Origin: JBFJVZ01 sp041623895
Lineage (GTDB): Bacteria > Planctomycetota > Planctomycetia > Pirellulales > Pirellulaceae
Direction: 5' to 3'
DNA: 16,215 bases
Assembly: GCA_041623895.1 (NCBI GenBank)
Contig: JBFJVZ010000141.1
Span: 1-16,215 of the forward strand
Below the pieces are notes generated by a model. It made no database searches. It saw only the letters and a list, made by a program, of their open reading frames with translations, and had not been told where the DNA came from. Shown in pieces: positions 6,330 to 13,214 of the stretch. The position numbers were made by a program, and so were the translations under genes. Position 1 is the stretch's first letter, and the number at the start of each line of letters is the position of its first letter.

Positions 6330-7208
6330 TTAGAGACTGCTCAAGTACTGCATGCTTTGCTGGATGCTCTTGATCGGATGCGGCGAGTGATCCTGTTCGA
6401 CGTGGCACAGCTTGACATCGGCCTCTTTCGCCACGTCGATGATCGGCTCCATGGCAATTGTCCCATCCCCCAGTTCCTCGAAGGCTTCCTTGGGGATGTT
6501 TCCGTAATTGGGTGTCTTGATCGCTTTGTTCAAGTCTTTGAGGTGCAACTGCGAAACCCTGCCTTTCAGTTTGCGGATCAATTCGACCGGATCGTGGCCG
6601 CCGACCGCGACCCAAAACACATCGACCTCAAATTTCATGTCGGCTGAGAACTCCTCCATCAAAACGTCATATCCGTTCTTGCCGCCTTCGTCCGGCTTGA
6701 ACTCGAACGCGTGGTTATGATAAGCGAGCTGGATGCCGACTTTGTTAGCTTGCTCAGCAGCCCGATTGCTGCGTTCCGCGACTTGACGATAGTCATCCAG
6801 ATTCTTGCGATTGCGGTCGGCCAAATAGGGGATCACCAGGTGCGTCAGTCCCGCATCTTTGGCCTTGTCCAAGATTTCGGAAAACTCCGGCACGCCTTTG
6901 TCATCAGGATTGATGACAGAGTCCCAGGCAAAGTGTGACGAGTTGATCTTCAGGCCGTTCTCCCTTGCGGCATCCATCATCGGTTTCGCATCCGGGAAAC
7001 CGTAGCATTCGACTTGGTGATAGCCGGCATCGGCCACGGCCTTGATCGTGGCGGCAACATCCGCTTGGATTTCATTGCGTAGCGTGTACAGCTGAATCCC
7101 GATTTCCTTGCGGTACACATTATCCGCCTCAAGCGCGAACAGCCAGCGAGGCGTGGAAAGGGTGAGTGTGGCGGCTGTGCCGGAGGCTAAAAAGTGTCGG
7201 CGTTTCAT
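6330..7208 (-). CDS. Tat-exported sugar phosphate isomerase/epimerase-like protein
   Basis: A xylose-isomerase-like TIM-barrel protein (292 aa) with a twin-arginine signal, MKRRHFLASGTAATLTLSTP, matching the RRxFL consensus. It is probably folded, with its metal, before export to the periplasm. The barrel begins with KEIGIQLYTLR (34-44). Candidate metal and substrate ligands follow the family order: E67 (VECYG), H164/H166/E169 (YHNHAFEF), D196 (FEVDVFW), H222 (LHLKD) and E271 (HVEQDHSP). The sugar substrate cannot be deduced. The ATG at 7208 directly starts the Tat signal, so the start is well supported. It is the last of three minus-strand genes for exported proteins, 81 bp after its neighbour, and may share their transcript. 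Confidence 0.9.
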   Translation of the reverse strand: MKRRHFLASGTAATLTLSTPRWLFALEADNVYRKEIGIQLYTLRNEIQADVAATIKAVADAGYHQVECYGFPDAKPMMDAARENGLKINSSHFAWDSVINPDDKGVPEFSEILDKAKDAGLTHLVIPYLADRNRKNLDDYRQVAERSNRAAEQANKVGIQLAYHNHAFEFKPDEGGKNGYDVLMEEFSADMKFEVDVFWVAVGGHDPVELIRKLKGRVSQLHLKDLNKAIKTPNYGNIPKEAFEELGDGTIAMEPIIDVAKEADVKLCHVEQDHSPHPIKSIQQSMQYLSSL

Positions 7209-7289
7209 CTGGCTGGATCCCAGGTCGAGTTTGATTCAGGCACGTATTCTAACCGACCGCGGACACACTTGTTGGATCGACAAAACGCT

Positions 7290-7967
7290 CTAGTAACGCC
7301 AAAATCCACCCATCACTCGCCAGCGGGCAACATCCAACGAATTGATCAGCGGCGCGGTGGGCTGACGCGGCGGCCGTCGCTGAACCGGTGGCTGGACCGG
7401 ACTCGGCGGCACGGGGGCCGCAGCTCTCGCCGCTGCCCGCTCTGCTGCCTGCTTCTGCTTGAAGGCTTCGACCACCTGCAGCTGATGCTCGCGCATGGCT
7501 CTGGCGTTCCGCGAACCTCTGGCCAGCTTGCGTCGATATTTCTCAACTTCCGTCAGGATATTCATGAAGTCCTCAGGCGATTCCTTTTTGACATTTTCCT
7601 TCGCCTCGGTGCGAAACCTGTCAATCTCTTCATCGGAAAAGATCGCCTGAACTTTCAAAAACTCTTTCAGCCACTTGCGTGTATCTTTCCATTCGGGGCT
7701 ATCCAGCGCGGCACGAACTTGGGCACTTTTCGTCCACCACCCAAGTGCCTCCTCGGCGGAACCTGCGGCCAATTGTTTGCGCAATCGATCAATATCTTCT
7801 TCATGAAACAAGACCTGCTCTTGGCGAAACTTATCCAACCACTGGATCGCTAATCCCTTTGCAGTTTCGGCATCAACTTCGCTTTTGCTGGCAGGCGGAT
7901 CATCGGCAAAGCTAAGGGCATGGGCCGTTACCAAGGTTGCCACGAGAAGAAGAGTTCGCAGAGTCAT
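7290..7967 (-). CDS. Exported protein of unknown function with a duplicated helical motif
   Basis: A 225-aa protein of no recognised family. The ATG at 7967 is preferred over the upstream ATG at 8054 because it opens a clean signal peptide, MTLRTLLLVATLVTAHALSF, with likely cleavage after SFA. The earlier start would put about 29 unrelated polar residues in front. The mature part is charged and mostly helical. It carries two copies of a motif 56 residues apart: W43-L-x-x-F-x-x-x-Q-x-[LI]-F-x-x-E-[DE]-I-D-R-x-R63, and W99 to R119. A basic helix (144-182) leads into an Ala/Pro/Gln-rich linker (about 176-207) and an aromatic end, MGGFWRY. This suggests a cell-envelope protein with a flexible tail. 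It follows the 512-aa gene by 94 bp on the same strand. Confidence 0.7.
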   Translation of the reverse strand: MTLRTLLLVATLVTAHALSFADDPPASKSEVDAETAKGLAIQWLDKFRQEQVLFHEEDIDRLRKQLAAGSAEEALGWWTKSAQVRAALDSPEWKDTRKWLKEFLKVQAIFSDEEIDRFRTEAKENVKKESPEDFMNILTEVEKYRRKLARGSRNARAMREHQLQVVEAFKQKQAAERAAARAAAPVPPSPVQPPVQRRPPRQPTAPLINSLDVARWRVMGGFWRY

Positions 7968-8061
7968 CGAAGCATGTTCCCCCGACGGGTAAAGCAGGTA
8001 GCACTGAAGTTGTGTCATTTTTGAAGCTACCCGGCAAGGTTTGTCTTGACGCAAGCCGAAA

Positions 8062-9600
8062 TCAAAAATCGGCGCTGTACTTGTTGGTCATCTCCTTACG
8101 GACGGCCGCCGTCTGCTCGTCGATGTATTGCCAGAGCTGTTGAACACTTGCGGCGCCTTGAGTGCGTTCTTGGCCGCGGATGATGGCGTCGGTTTGACCT
8201 TTCAGCCGTAAAGTGGCCTGTCCGGGGCCAACGTAAGCACCCGTCGCGGGCACGCCATACAAACTACCGTGATAACCCGTGCCGGCGCGATAGCCGGTCG
8301 AGACGATGCCGCCGTAACCACCGGAGACAGGTTGATTGCTGGCAGTCCGCATGGCACTTCGCATGCCGACACCTTTCATCGTCATTTCACCTTGGCGAAG
8401 CGAAGTCGCCATTGCGGTGCCGTAATCGACTAACAATTCGTCGACATTCAGGATCGACATGTTGTCAATTTTTCGCGCGTATTTGTCGTACCAGATTGCT
8501 GCCTGGCCAAATGTCTTGACGTGGTCACGCTTTGGTTTTCCACGCAGGTCATCCAGCAAAGTTGTGATTGATTTGAAATAACTTTGCGAGGCCAGAAGTT
8601 TGACCTTTCCTTCAGGATCGGAGCCTGCCGAGGTAGCTTCGAGCATGGCATCGGTCAGTGAGGGAGGCAATTCCAGAACACTCATGATCCGCCGCATCCC
8701 GTTGATGGAAAACTTCCCCCTCAGCAGAAAGGTGTTGTTGCTGAGCGATGGTTGCCATTCTTCCAGGTCGTCAATCATGGCCCCTTGTCTACGAAGGATT
8801 TCGAGCAACAACGGCTTGCCTACGTCGGCCAACATCTTCGGCGACTCGGCAAAGTCGACGCGAATCGCGCCGATCGAATCATCTTCCAAGCTCACACCCA
8901 ATGTGATGCCTTTTGTTCCGGCAATCAATTTTGCGAACTGGTCGACCGGCAGTCCCGCGTCTTTCAGCGACTCGAAAGACTCCATCTTGTCTTTCACTTT
9001 TGCTTCTGAGACGACGCCGTCCAGATCCATTCCCATGATGATCGGCGTACCCACGTCCTTGGCGTAGGCAAATGCCTGCTCCAAGTAGGGCGGAAGTTTC
9101 GCTCCCGAGCCAACATCCGTGGACCTCAGCCAGCGGCTGACATCTTGACGATTCGCGGGAGAATATGCAGCCAGCAGATTGCTCATCAATTGCACGACAT
9201 AGGTATCGCTGATCAGTCGCGCTGCAGCCCGGCCTTCGATGTTGTCGATCGTTCCACCGTACCGTGCGGCAACCGTCGTGACGCTGCGATCGCCTCGCAG
9301 CTTGACCATCCCCAATTCCCAAATCGACTCGCCAAATTCAATGTCGCTGCGTCCGGCGATAATCACTTCTGTGGCGTCGGGCGGCAGAGCACTCATGCCG
9401 GCGTCGTAGGCGGCCTTGCGCCGCGCCATCCATTTGTCGCGATTGGCAACCGGTGAACCGAACATCTTGTGCACATCGATCAGCACGATCGTGTTCGCGT
9501 CGTAGGGAATGCGATATTTCATCCCCTCAAACTGCGCGTCGGTAGGAACCGAAGACGTCAAAATGCCAAACAACAGAAGGGCGGCGAATGGGCGATTCAT
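8062..9600 (-). CDS. Exported protein of unknown function (512 aa)
   Basis: I do not recognise the family. The ATG at 9600 is chosen over 9627 because MNRPFAALLLFGILTSSVPT forms a standard signal peptide, with likely cleavage after TDA. The mature protein begins with YRIPYDANTIVLIDVHKMF, followed by alternating strand/helix segments (EVIIAGRSDIE, GTPIIMGMDLDGVV, GITLGVSLEDDSIGAIRVDF). This suggests an alpha/beta fold with possibly two related halves. Residues 426-460 are Gly/Tyr-rich (GGYGG, TGYHG, LYGV) and look flexible. The C-terminal 50 residues are helical. No catalytic motif, cysteine cluster or membrane anchor is visible. It is the first of the minus-strand run of genes for exported proteins and lies behind the promoter candidate near 9690. 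Confidence 0.75.
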   Translation of the reverse strand: MNRPFAALLLFGILTSSVPTDAQFEGMKYRIPYDANTIVLIDVHKMFGSPVANRDKWMARRKAAYDAGMSALPPDATEVIIAGRSDIEFGESIWELGMVKLRGDRSVTTVAARYGGTIDNIEGRAAARLISDTYVVQLMSNLLAAYSPANRQDVSRWLRSTDVGSGAKLPPYLEQAFAYAKDVGTPIIMGMDLDGVVSEAKVKDKMESFESLKDAGLPVDQFAKLIAGTKGITLGVSLEDDSIGAIRVDFAESPKMLADVGKPLLLEILRRQGAMIDDLEEWQPSLSNNTFLLRGKFSINGMRRIMSVLELPPSLTDAMLEATSAGSDPEGKVKLLASQSYFKSITTLLDDLRGKPKRDHVKTFGQAAIWYDKYARKIDNMSILNVDELLVDYGTAMATSLRQGEMTMKGVGMRSAMRTASNQPVSGGYGGIVSTGYRAGTGYHGSLYGVPATGAYVGPGQATLRLKGQTDAIIRGQERTQGAASVQQLWQYIDEQTAAVRKEMTNKYSADF

Positions 9601-9689
9601 GGGAGATAGAGCGTCTGTGAGTAGCAAAGTTTAGATTCCGTGCGGTGTGAATCGACATCACGGTTGCCGACGGTCACTACCAAGCCGAG

Positions 9690-9719
9690 ATTATAGACCA
9701 GATGCGCGAGTAATGCGCG
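9690..9719 (-). promoter_or_regulatory. Candidate promoter and direct repeats upstream of the 512-aa gene
   Basis: On the minus strand a perfect TATAAT occupies 9695-9690, about 90 bases before the ATG at 9600. No good -35 hexamer is found at the right distance. Instead, that position holds two exact 7-base direct repeats, ATGCGCG on the plus strand, at 9702-9708 and 9713-9719, spaced by 11 bases (one helical turn). Such an arrangement could bind an activator. Bases 9601-9768 hold no gene and must also contain the promoter of the divergent AI-2E-family gene, which I could not identify. Confidence 0.35.
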
Positions 9720-9768
9720 GAAGGCGACGAGCGTTTTTCTCAAATCTTCACCAACTCTCTGGGTCCAC

Positions 9769-10914
9769 ATGAGCGACGAAACACGGCCTGACGTCGATCG
9801 GCAGGCAACTCAGTCCGGCAGCGCGGGACTGGTTCCGCCCGGCATCGTTTTGGATGAGCAAACGCGACAGAGAATTCAAACAATCTGCCTGGTCGTGTTG
9901 GCAGTGTTGGCAGCCACCTACCTGATTTTTTGGCTGCGTCCCGTTTTGGTTCCCTTTGTCGTGGCCTTGTTTGTGGTCAGCGGCCTGAGCCCGATTCTGG
10001 CGATGCTGGAAAGAACCTTGGGCGTGACGCGAATTGTCGCAGCCGCCATTACTTTTCTCGCAGGCGTGGCAATGTTGATCGTGTTTGGCTGCACGATTTG
10101 GATCTCCATTTCTGATCTTGCCAGTAACTCCCAGGCCTACGTCCAGCGTGTAAAGGACATAGCTCGCGAGATCGAAGAGCATTCCCCGGTCAAATTGAAC
10201 TTGCGGATCAATCCGGCTGCGGCAGCTGCATCAGATACCAGTGAACAGGAAAGCGAGCGTCAATTCGCGGAGACGATGGTGCGTCAAGGCATCACCATGG
10301 TTTCCCAGTCGCTAGTAAATCTGGTCTCCACCAGTGTCGTGGTTTTGATTTTCGTGTTCTTTTTGTTGCTGGGAACGCCGTCGATGATCAGCTCGAACTC
10401 GACCGTGCATGAGATCAACCATCAAGTCCGATCATATCTTGCCCTGAAAACGATCATCTCGATTTTCACGGGGTTGGCGTTTGGACTGACGCTACGGTTG
10501 TTCGGCGTACCGATGGCGTTCACGTTCGGCGTGCTGGCATTTCTGCTGAACTTTGTTCCCAATGTTGGTCCCATCGTGGCCAGCTTGTTGCCCATTCCGC
10601 TGATTATTTTTGATCCCACCGGCAGCCTCGCTTGGATGATTGCCGTGATCACGGTAACGTCGCTGATTCAACTGTTCAGCGGAAATATCGTGGAGCCAAA
10701 GATTATGGGGAATTCGTCCGATTTGCATCCGGTCGTCATCCTGTTGTCGTTAATGTTTTGGGGAATGATGTGGGGCATCATCGGTATGTTCCTGGCAACA
10801 CCGATGGCCGCGGGTTTCAAGATTGTGATGGAACGGTTTGACGCAACCAAACCAATCGCAGCCTTGATGGCCGGCCGGCCGATGAACGAACCGAGTAGTC
10901 ACGCAGCTGTCTGA
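9769..10914 (+). CDS. AI-2E (TqsA/PerM) family transporter-like membrane protein
   Basis: A polytopic inner-membrane protein (381 aa) of the AI-2E transporter family. That family includes the autoinducer-2 exporter TqsA, PerM, and Na+/H+ antiporter-like members. Hydrophobic segments lie near 38-56, 59-75, 87-113, 183-202, 225-245, 250-282, 288-304 and 320-347, with a polar region (about 115-180) between them. Conserved family motifs are FGVLAFLLNFVPNVGPIVAS (253-272), GNIVEPKIMG (305-314) and HPVVILLSLMFWG (320-332). The first 30 residues are polar and cytoplasmic. Substrate is unknown: the family name alone does not show quorum-signal transport, and no luxS gene is nearby. The ATG at 9769 has no clear ribosome-binding site. 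The K+-channel-like gene follows 80 bp later on the same strand. Confidence 0.9.
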   Translation: MSDETRPDVDRQATQSGSAGLVPPGIVLDEQTRQRIQTICLVVLAVLAATYLIFWLRPVLVPFVVALFVVSGLSPILAMLERTLGVTRIVAAAITFLAGVAMLIVFGCTIWISISDLASNSQAYVQRVKDIAREIEEHSPVKLNLRINPAAAAASDTSEQESERQFAETMVRQGITMVSQSLVNLVSTSVVVLIFVFFLLLGTPSMISSNSTVHEINHQVRSYLALKTIISIFTGLAFGLTLRLFGVPMAFTFGVLAFLLNFVPNVGPIVASLLPIPLIIFDPTGSLAWMIAVITVTSLIQLFSGNIVEPKIMGNSSDLHPVVILLSLMFWGMMWGIIGMFLATPMAAGFKIVMERFDATKPIAALMAGRPMNEPSSHAAV

Positions 10915-10994
10915 TGAGCGGTAGAGTATTGTGTGCGCTGTGGGCAACAAGCCCTTAGCATTGAAGCGATGAATCTGGACATCGAGCAACAGTG

Positions 10995-11438
10995 ATGGTC
11001 TTTATCGTTGGGCTAATCGGAATTCTGGTCACCGTCATCCTGCATGCGCTAACGACCATGTATTTGATCCAACACTTGAAATGCAAAGGTCCGCGGATAA
11101 TGCACAGATACGGGGATTGGGCTGTGCCATGGATGCTGGGCCGAAGCGCTTGTTTGCTGGCCTTCAAACACGCCGTCGATATCGTGATCTGGGCGGGAGC
11201 TTACTGGCTGTTTGTCGAATCGCAATTTGCGAGCTTCGAGGAAGCAGTTTACTTTTCGTCAGTCACTTACACGAGTCTCGGTTACGGTGATCTTGTCATT
11301 CAAGGTCGCTGGCGGTTGCTATGCAGCTTCGAAGCGATTGGGGGGATGATCTTGTTTGGGCTTAGCACCGCACTGCTGTTTGTGATTATCGAACGTATTT
11401 GGTTGCGAGAATCGCAAGAGCATGAACCCGATGCTTGA
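10995..11438 (+). CDS. Small K+-channel-like membrane protein
   Basis: A short ion-channel-like protein (147 aa) with three hydrophobic segments: about 2-24, 52-74 and 112-135. A pore helix and selectivity filter lie between the last two (YFSSVTYTSLGYGDLV, about 87-102). The filter SLGYGD (94-99) resembles the potassium signature TVGYG, with Ser for Thr and Leu for Val. The extra N-terminal segment and the absence of any cytoplasmic RCK or cyclic-nucleotide-binding domain fit small stand-alone bacterial channels. A functional pore would be a tetramer in the inner membrane. Ion selectivity is inferred from the filter only. The start may be GTG at 10992 or ATG at 10995. The MITE-like element begins 57 bp downstream. 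Confidence 0.82.
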   Translation: MVFIVGLIGILVTVILHALTTMYLIQHLKCKGPRIMHRYGDWAVPWMLGRSACLLAFKHAVDIVIWAGAYWLFVESQFASFEEAVYFSSVTYTSLGYGDLVIQGRWRLLCSFEAIGGMILFGLSTALLFVIIERIWLRESQEHEPDA

Positions 11439-11532
11439 GCATCTCAGTCGCGTGTTCTTAACAAGACTAAATCGAATCATCAAAGTCAATGACCAGCTAG
11501 GCTTCGTCTCAAAACTCAGATTCGTGGTAACT

Positions 11533-11603
11533 GGGAGGGCGACGCTCCCGCGGAGCTGCACGTTGCCGAGAACGCTTCAGCTCGACGGGAGCCTCGCCCT
11601 TCC
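11533..11603. repeat. Nested GC-rich palindrome, copy 1
   Basis: The left arm GGGAGGGCGACGCTCCCG (11533-11550) pairs with CGGGAGCCTCGCCCTTCC (11586-11603) with two mismatches. Inside it, GAGCTG (11553-11558) pairs with CAGCTC (11578-11583), and CGTT (11561-11564) pairs with AACG (11571-11574). This gives a three-tier cruciform or hairpin. Each outer arm is also partly self-complementary (GGGAG...CTCCC). It resembles a REP-type extragenic palindrome. Confidence 0.7.
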
Positions 11604-11692
11604 GGGGATGCACAAGATTGCTGCTCGGACGGAGCCGGCATATACGTTTTTATGTTACTCGTGGGGACAAGAGGACAGGTTTCATAACGGAG

Positions 11693-11772
11693 GGGAGGGC
11701 GACGCGGCGACGCTCCCGCGGAGCTGCAAGCGTTTTCCGACGCAACGGCTCGGCGGGAGCCTCGCCCTCCCG
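11693..11772. repeat. Nested GC-rich palindrome, copy 2, with an 8-bp duplication
   Basis: It has the same orientation and architecture as copy 1. The left arm starts with GGGAG (11693-11697) and ends with TCCCG (11714-11718); the right arm is CGGGAGCCTCGCCCTCCCG (11754-11772). The left arm carries GGCGACGC twice in tandem (11698-11705 and 11706-11713), where copy 1 has it once. The 31-base centre differs in sequence from that of copy 1 but again pairs, with GAGC/GCTC outside and GCGT/ACGC (11730-11733 / 11740-11743) inside. Confidence 0.7.
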
Positions 11773-11863
11773 TTTTGAGACAAAGTCTCGCACTAGCTCG
11801 GACTTGAAAAACAACTACACTTGTTCGTTTTCATATTTGCATTGACACGTGACGGCCCCAACG

Positions 11864-13192
11864 ATGATTGCATCTGCCAGAGTTGCGAACTGTTTTCTGT
11901 CGCTCGGGCTGATCGCGGCTGTTGGTTGCCGGACAGCCGAGAATGAATACGTCGCTCCGCCACCGCCCGAAGTAACCGTGGCCCGTCCCGTCGTACAAAT
12001 GGTGACGCCGTTCTTGGAAAAAAATGGCGAGACCGAAGCTGTCGCGGAAGCCGAAGTCAGAGCCCGCGTCACCGGATTTATCGAGGAGATCAATTTCGAG
12101 TCCGGGGACGATGTTACCGAAGGAGACATTCTGTATGAGATCGAGTCGGAGCAGTATGAGGCTGCAATGAGTACCGCCAAGGCGGCGCTGTCGGCGGCGG
12201 AAGCCGAAATCGCCGTCGCCGAGGCGATGGTGAATACGGCCGATGCAGAACAAAAAAAGACATTATTGAATCTTCAGCGAGAGCAAGCGTTGCTGGAGCG
12301 TGACGCCGGATCCCAAGCGGCTGTGGATGACGCGATTGCGGCAAATGATTCTGCCCTCGCCGCGAAAAAATCCGCTGCTGCCAGTGTCAGGGCTGCCAAT
12401 GCAACAAAAGAAAGTGCCGAAGCCAGCATCGCCAATGCGGAATTGGATCTCGGCTACACCAAGATTCAACCGCTAATCAGCGGTCGCATCACCAAGACAA
12501 ATGTCAAGAAAGGCAATCTTGTCCAAATTGGTGACAAGCTGGCGACAATCGTAAATTTTGATCCCATCTTTGCCAACTTTAGTGTGAGTGACCGCGAAGT
12601 GTTGGCGTTCAAAGAATTGCAGTTGGCGAAGTTGGATGCGGGGCAGCAACCGAAGAACGCGGAATGGCGAGACATTCCTGTTTATCTGAGTCGCGAAACC
12701 GACGTCGGCTTTCCGTTCGAGGGAAAACTTGAGTACGTCGATCCGCAGGGCATCGATCCCGACACTGGAACACTCGGCTTGCGGGCCAAGTTTGATAATC
12801 CCGCTGAACACCTGATCCCAGGCCTGTTTGTGACCGTGCGACTTGCCACGGGAGAACCGAGTAAGGCAATGCTGATACCGGAATACGCAATTAGCCGGGA
12901 TCAGCGAGGAACATTTACATTGACGGTTGGTGATGATCAAAAAGTGCAGCGAACGGACGTGGCTGTGCTGAAAGCCGTCAGCGGGTGGGCGATCATCAAG
13001 AATGGTCTGACCGAGCAATCGCGTGTGATCATCGACGGACTACAAAGAGCCCGCCCCGGATTGCAAGTCACGCCGCTGGACAAAGAGCTGGTCGTTGACG
13101 ACGAAAGCTTGCTGCGCGGTATCAAGCCGTCAGCTCGCGACGATCATTCGGAGCCAGAGTCGAATTCGCCCGATAGCTCCGCCACGGAATGA
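11864..13192 (+). CDS. RND efflux membrane-fusion (periplasmic adaptor) lipoprotein
   Basis: The adaptor subunit of a tripartite RND efflux pump, linking the inner-membrane permease to an outer-membrane channel. The ATG at 11864 gives 442 aa; an in-frame GTG at 11849 would add five. The signal sequence ends in AAVGC (C22), a plausible lipid-anchoring site. The first lipoyl half is ARVTGFIEEINFESGDDVTEG (about 67-87). It is followed by an alanine-rich coiled-coil hairpin (about 97-194), then the second lipoyl half, DLGYTKIQPLISGRI (195-209). The canonical 'RAPISG' is altered here to QPLISG. The beta-barrel domain contains VDPQGIDPDTGTLGLRAKF and LIPGLFVTVRLATG, both family signatures. The acidic, Ser-rich tail (last ~30 residues) is probably disordered. 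The permease start lies 22 bp downstream, so the pair is an operon. Substrate is unknown. Confidence 0.92.
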   Translation: MIASARVANCFLSLGLIAAVGCRTAENEYVAPPPPEVTVARPVVQMVTPFLEKNGETEAVAEAEVRARVTGFIEEINFESGDDVTEGDILYEIESEQYEAAMSTAKAALSAAEAEIAVAEAMVNTADAEQKKTLLNLQREQALLERDAGSQAAVDDAIAANDSALAAKKSAAASVRAANATKESAEASIANAELDLGYTKIQPLISGRITKTNVKKGNLVQIGDKLATIVNFDPIFANFSVSDREVLAFKELQLAKLDAGQQPKNAEWRDIPVYLSRETDVGFPFEGKLEYVDPQGIDPDTGTLGLRAKFDNPAEHLIPGLFVTVRLATGEPSKAMLIPEYAISRDQRGTFTLTVGDDQKVQRTDVAVLKAVSGWAIIKNGLTEQSRVIIDGLQRARPGLQVTPLDKELVVDDESLLRGIKPSARDDHSEPESNSPDSSATE

Positions 13193-13214
13193 GGCGCCGC
13201 AAAGCAACTTCTTG

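Larger units (their letters stand above)
11495..11798. mobile_element. MITE-like element with terminal inverted repeats
   Basis: AGCTAG (11495-11500) then CTTCGTCTCAAAAC (11502-11515) at the left are mirrored at the right by GTTTTGAGACAAAG (11772-11785) and CTAGCT (11793-11798). The 14-base arms match at 13 positions and the outer hexamers match exactly, although the right end has seven bases between the two parts and the left only one. The right inner arm also forms a small GAGAC-AAA-GTCTC hairpin. The 304-bp interior has no credible gene; its open frames translate the palindromes. It holds two direct copies of a GC-rich hairpin. No flanking target duplication is obvious. The element fills most of the 410-bp gap between the channel gene and the RND operon. 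It would need a transposase supplied elsewhere. Confidence 0.6.

Noticed and set aside
7194..7853. 219-residue plus-strand open frame
   Set aside because: It is antisense to the 225-aa exported protein gene and has no recognisable protein features. The minus-strand product has a signal peptide and an internal repeat.
9769..10914. Reading the AI-2E-family gene as proof of quorum sensing
   Set aside because: The family is functionally broad and no luxS, receptor or lsr gene is present, so signal export is not supported.
11422..11845. Open frames of 118 and 75 residues across the repeat region
   Set aside because: They translate the palindromes (LPRSC and GGSLALP-type peptides recur) and overlap each other; no promoter or domain supports them.
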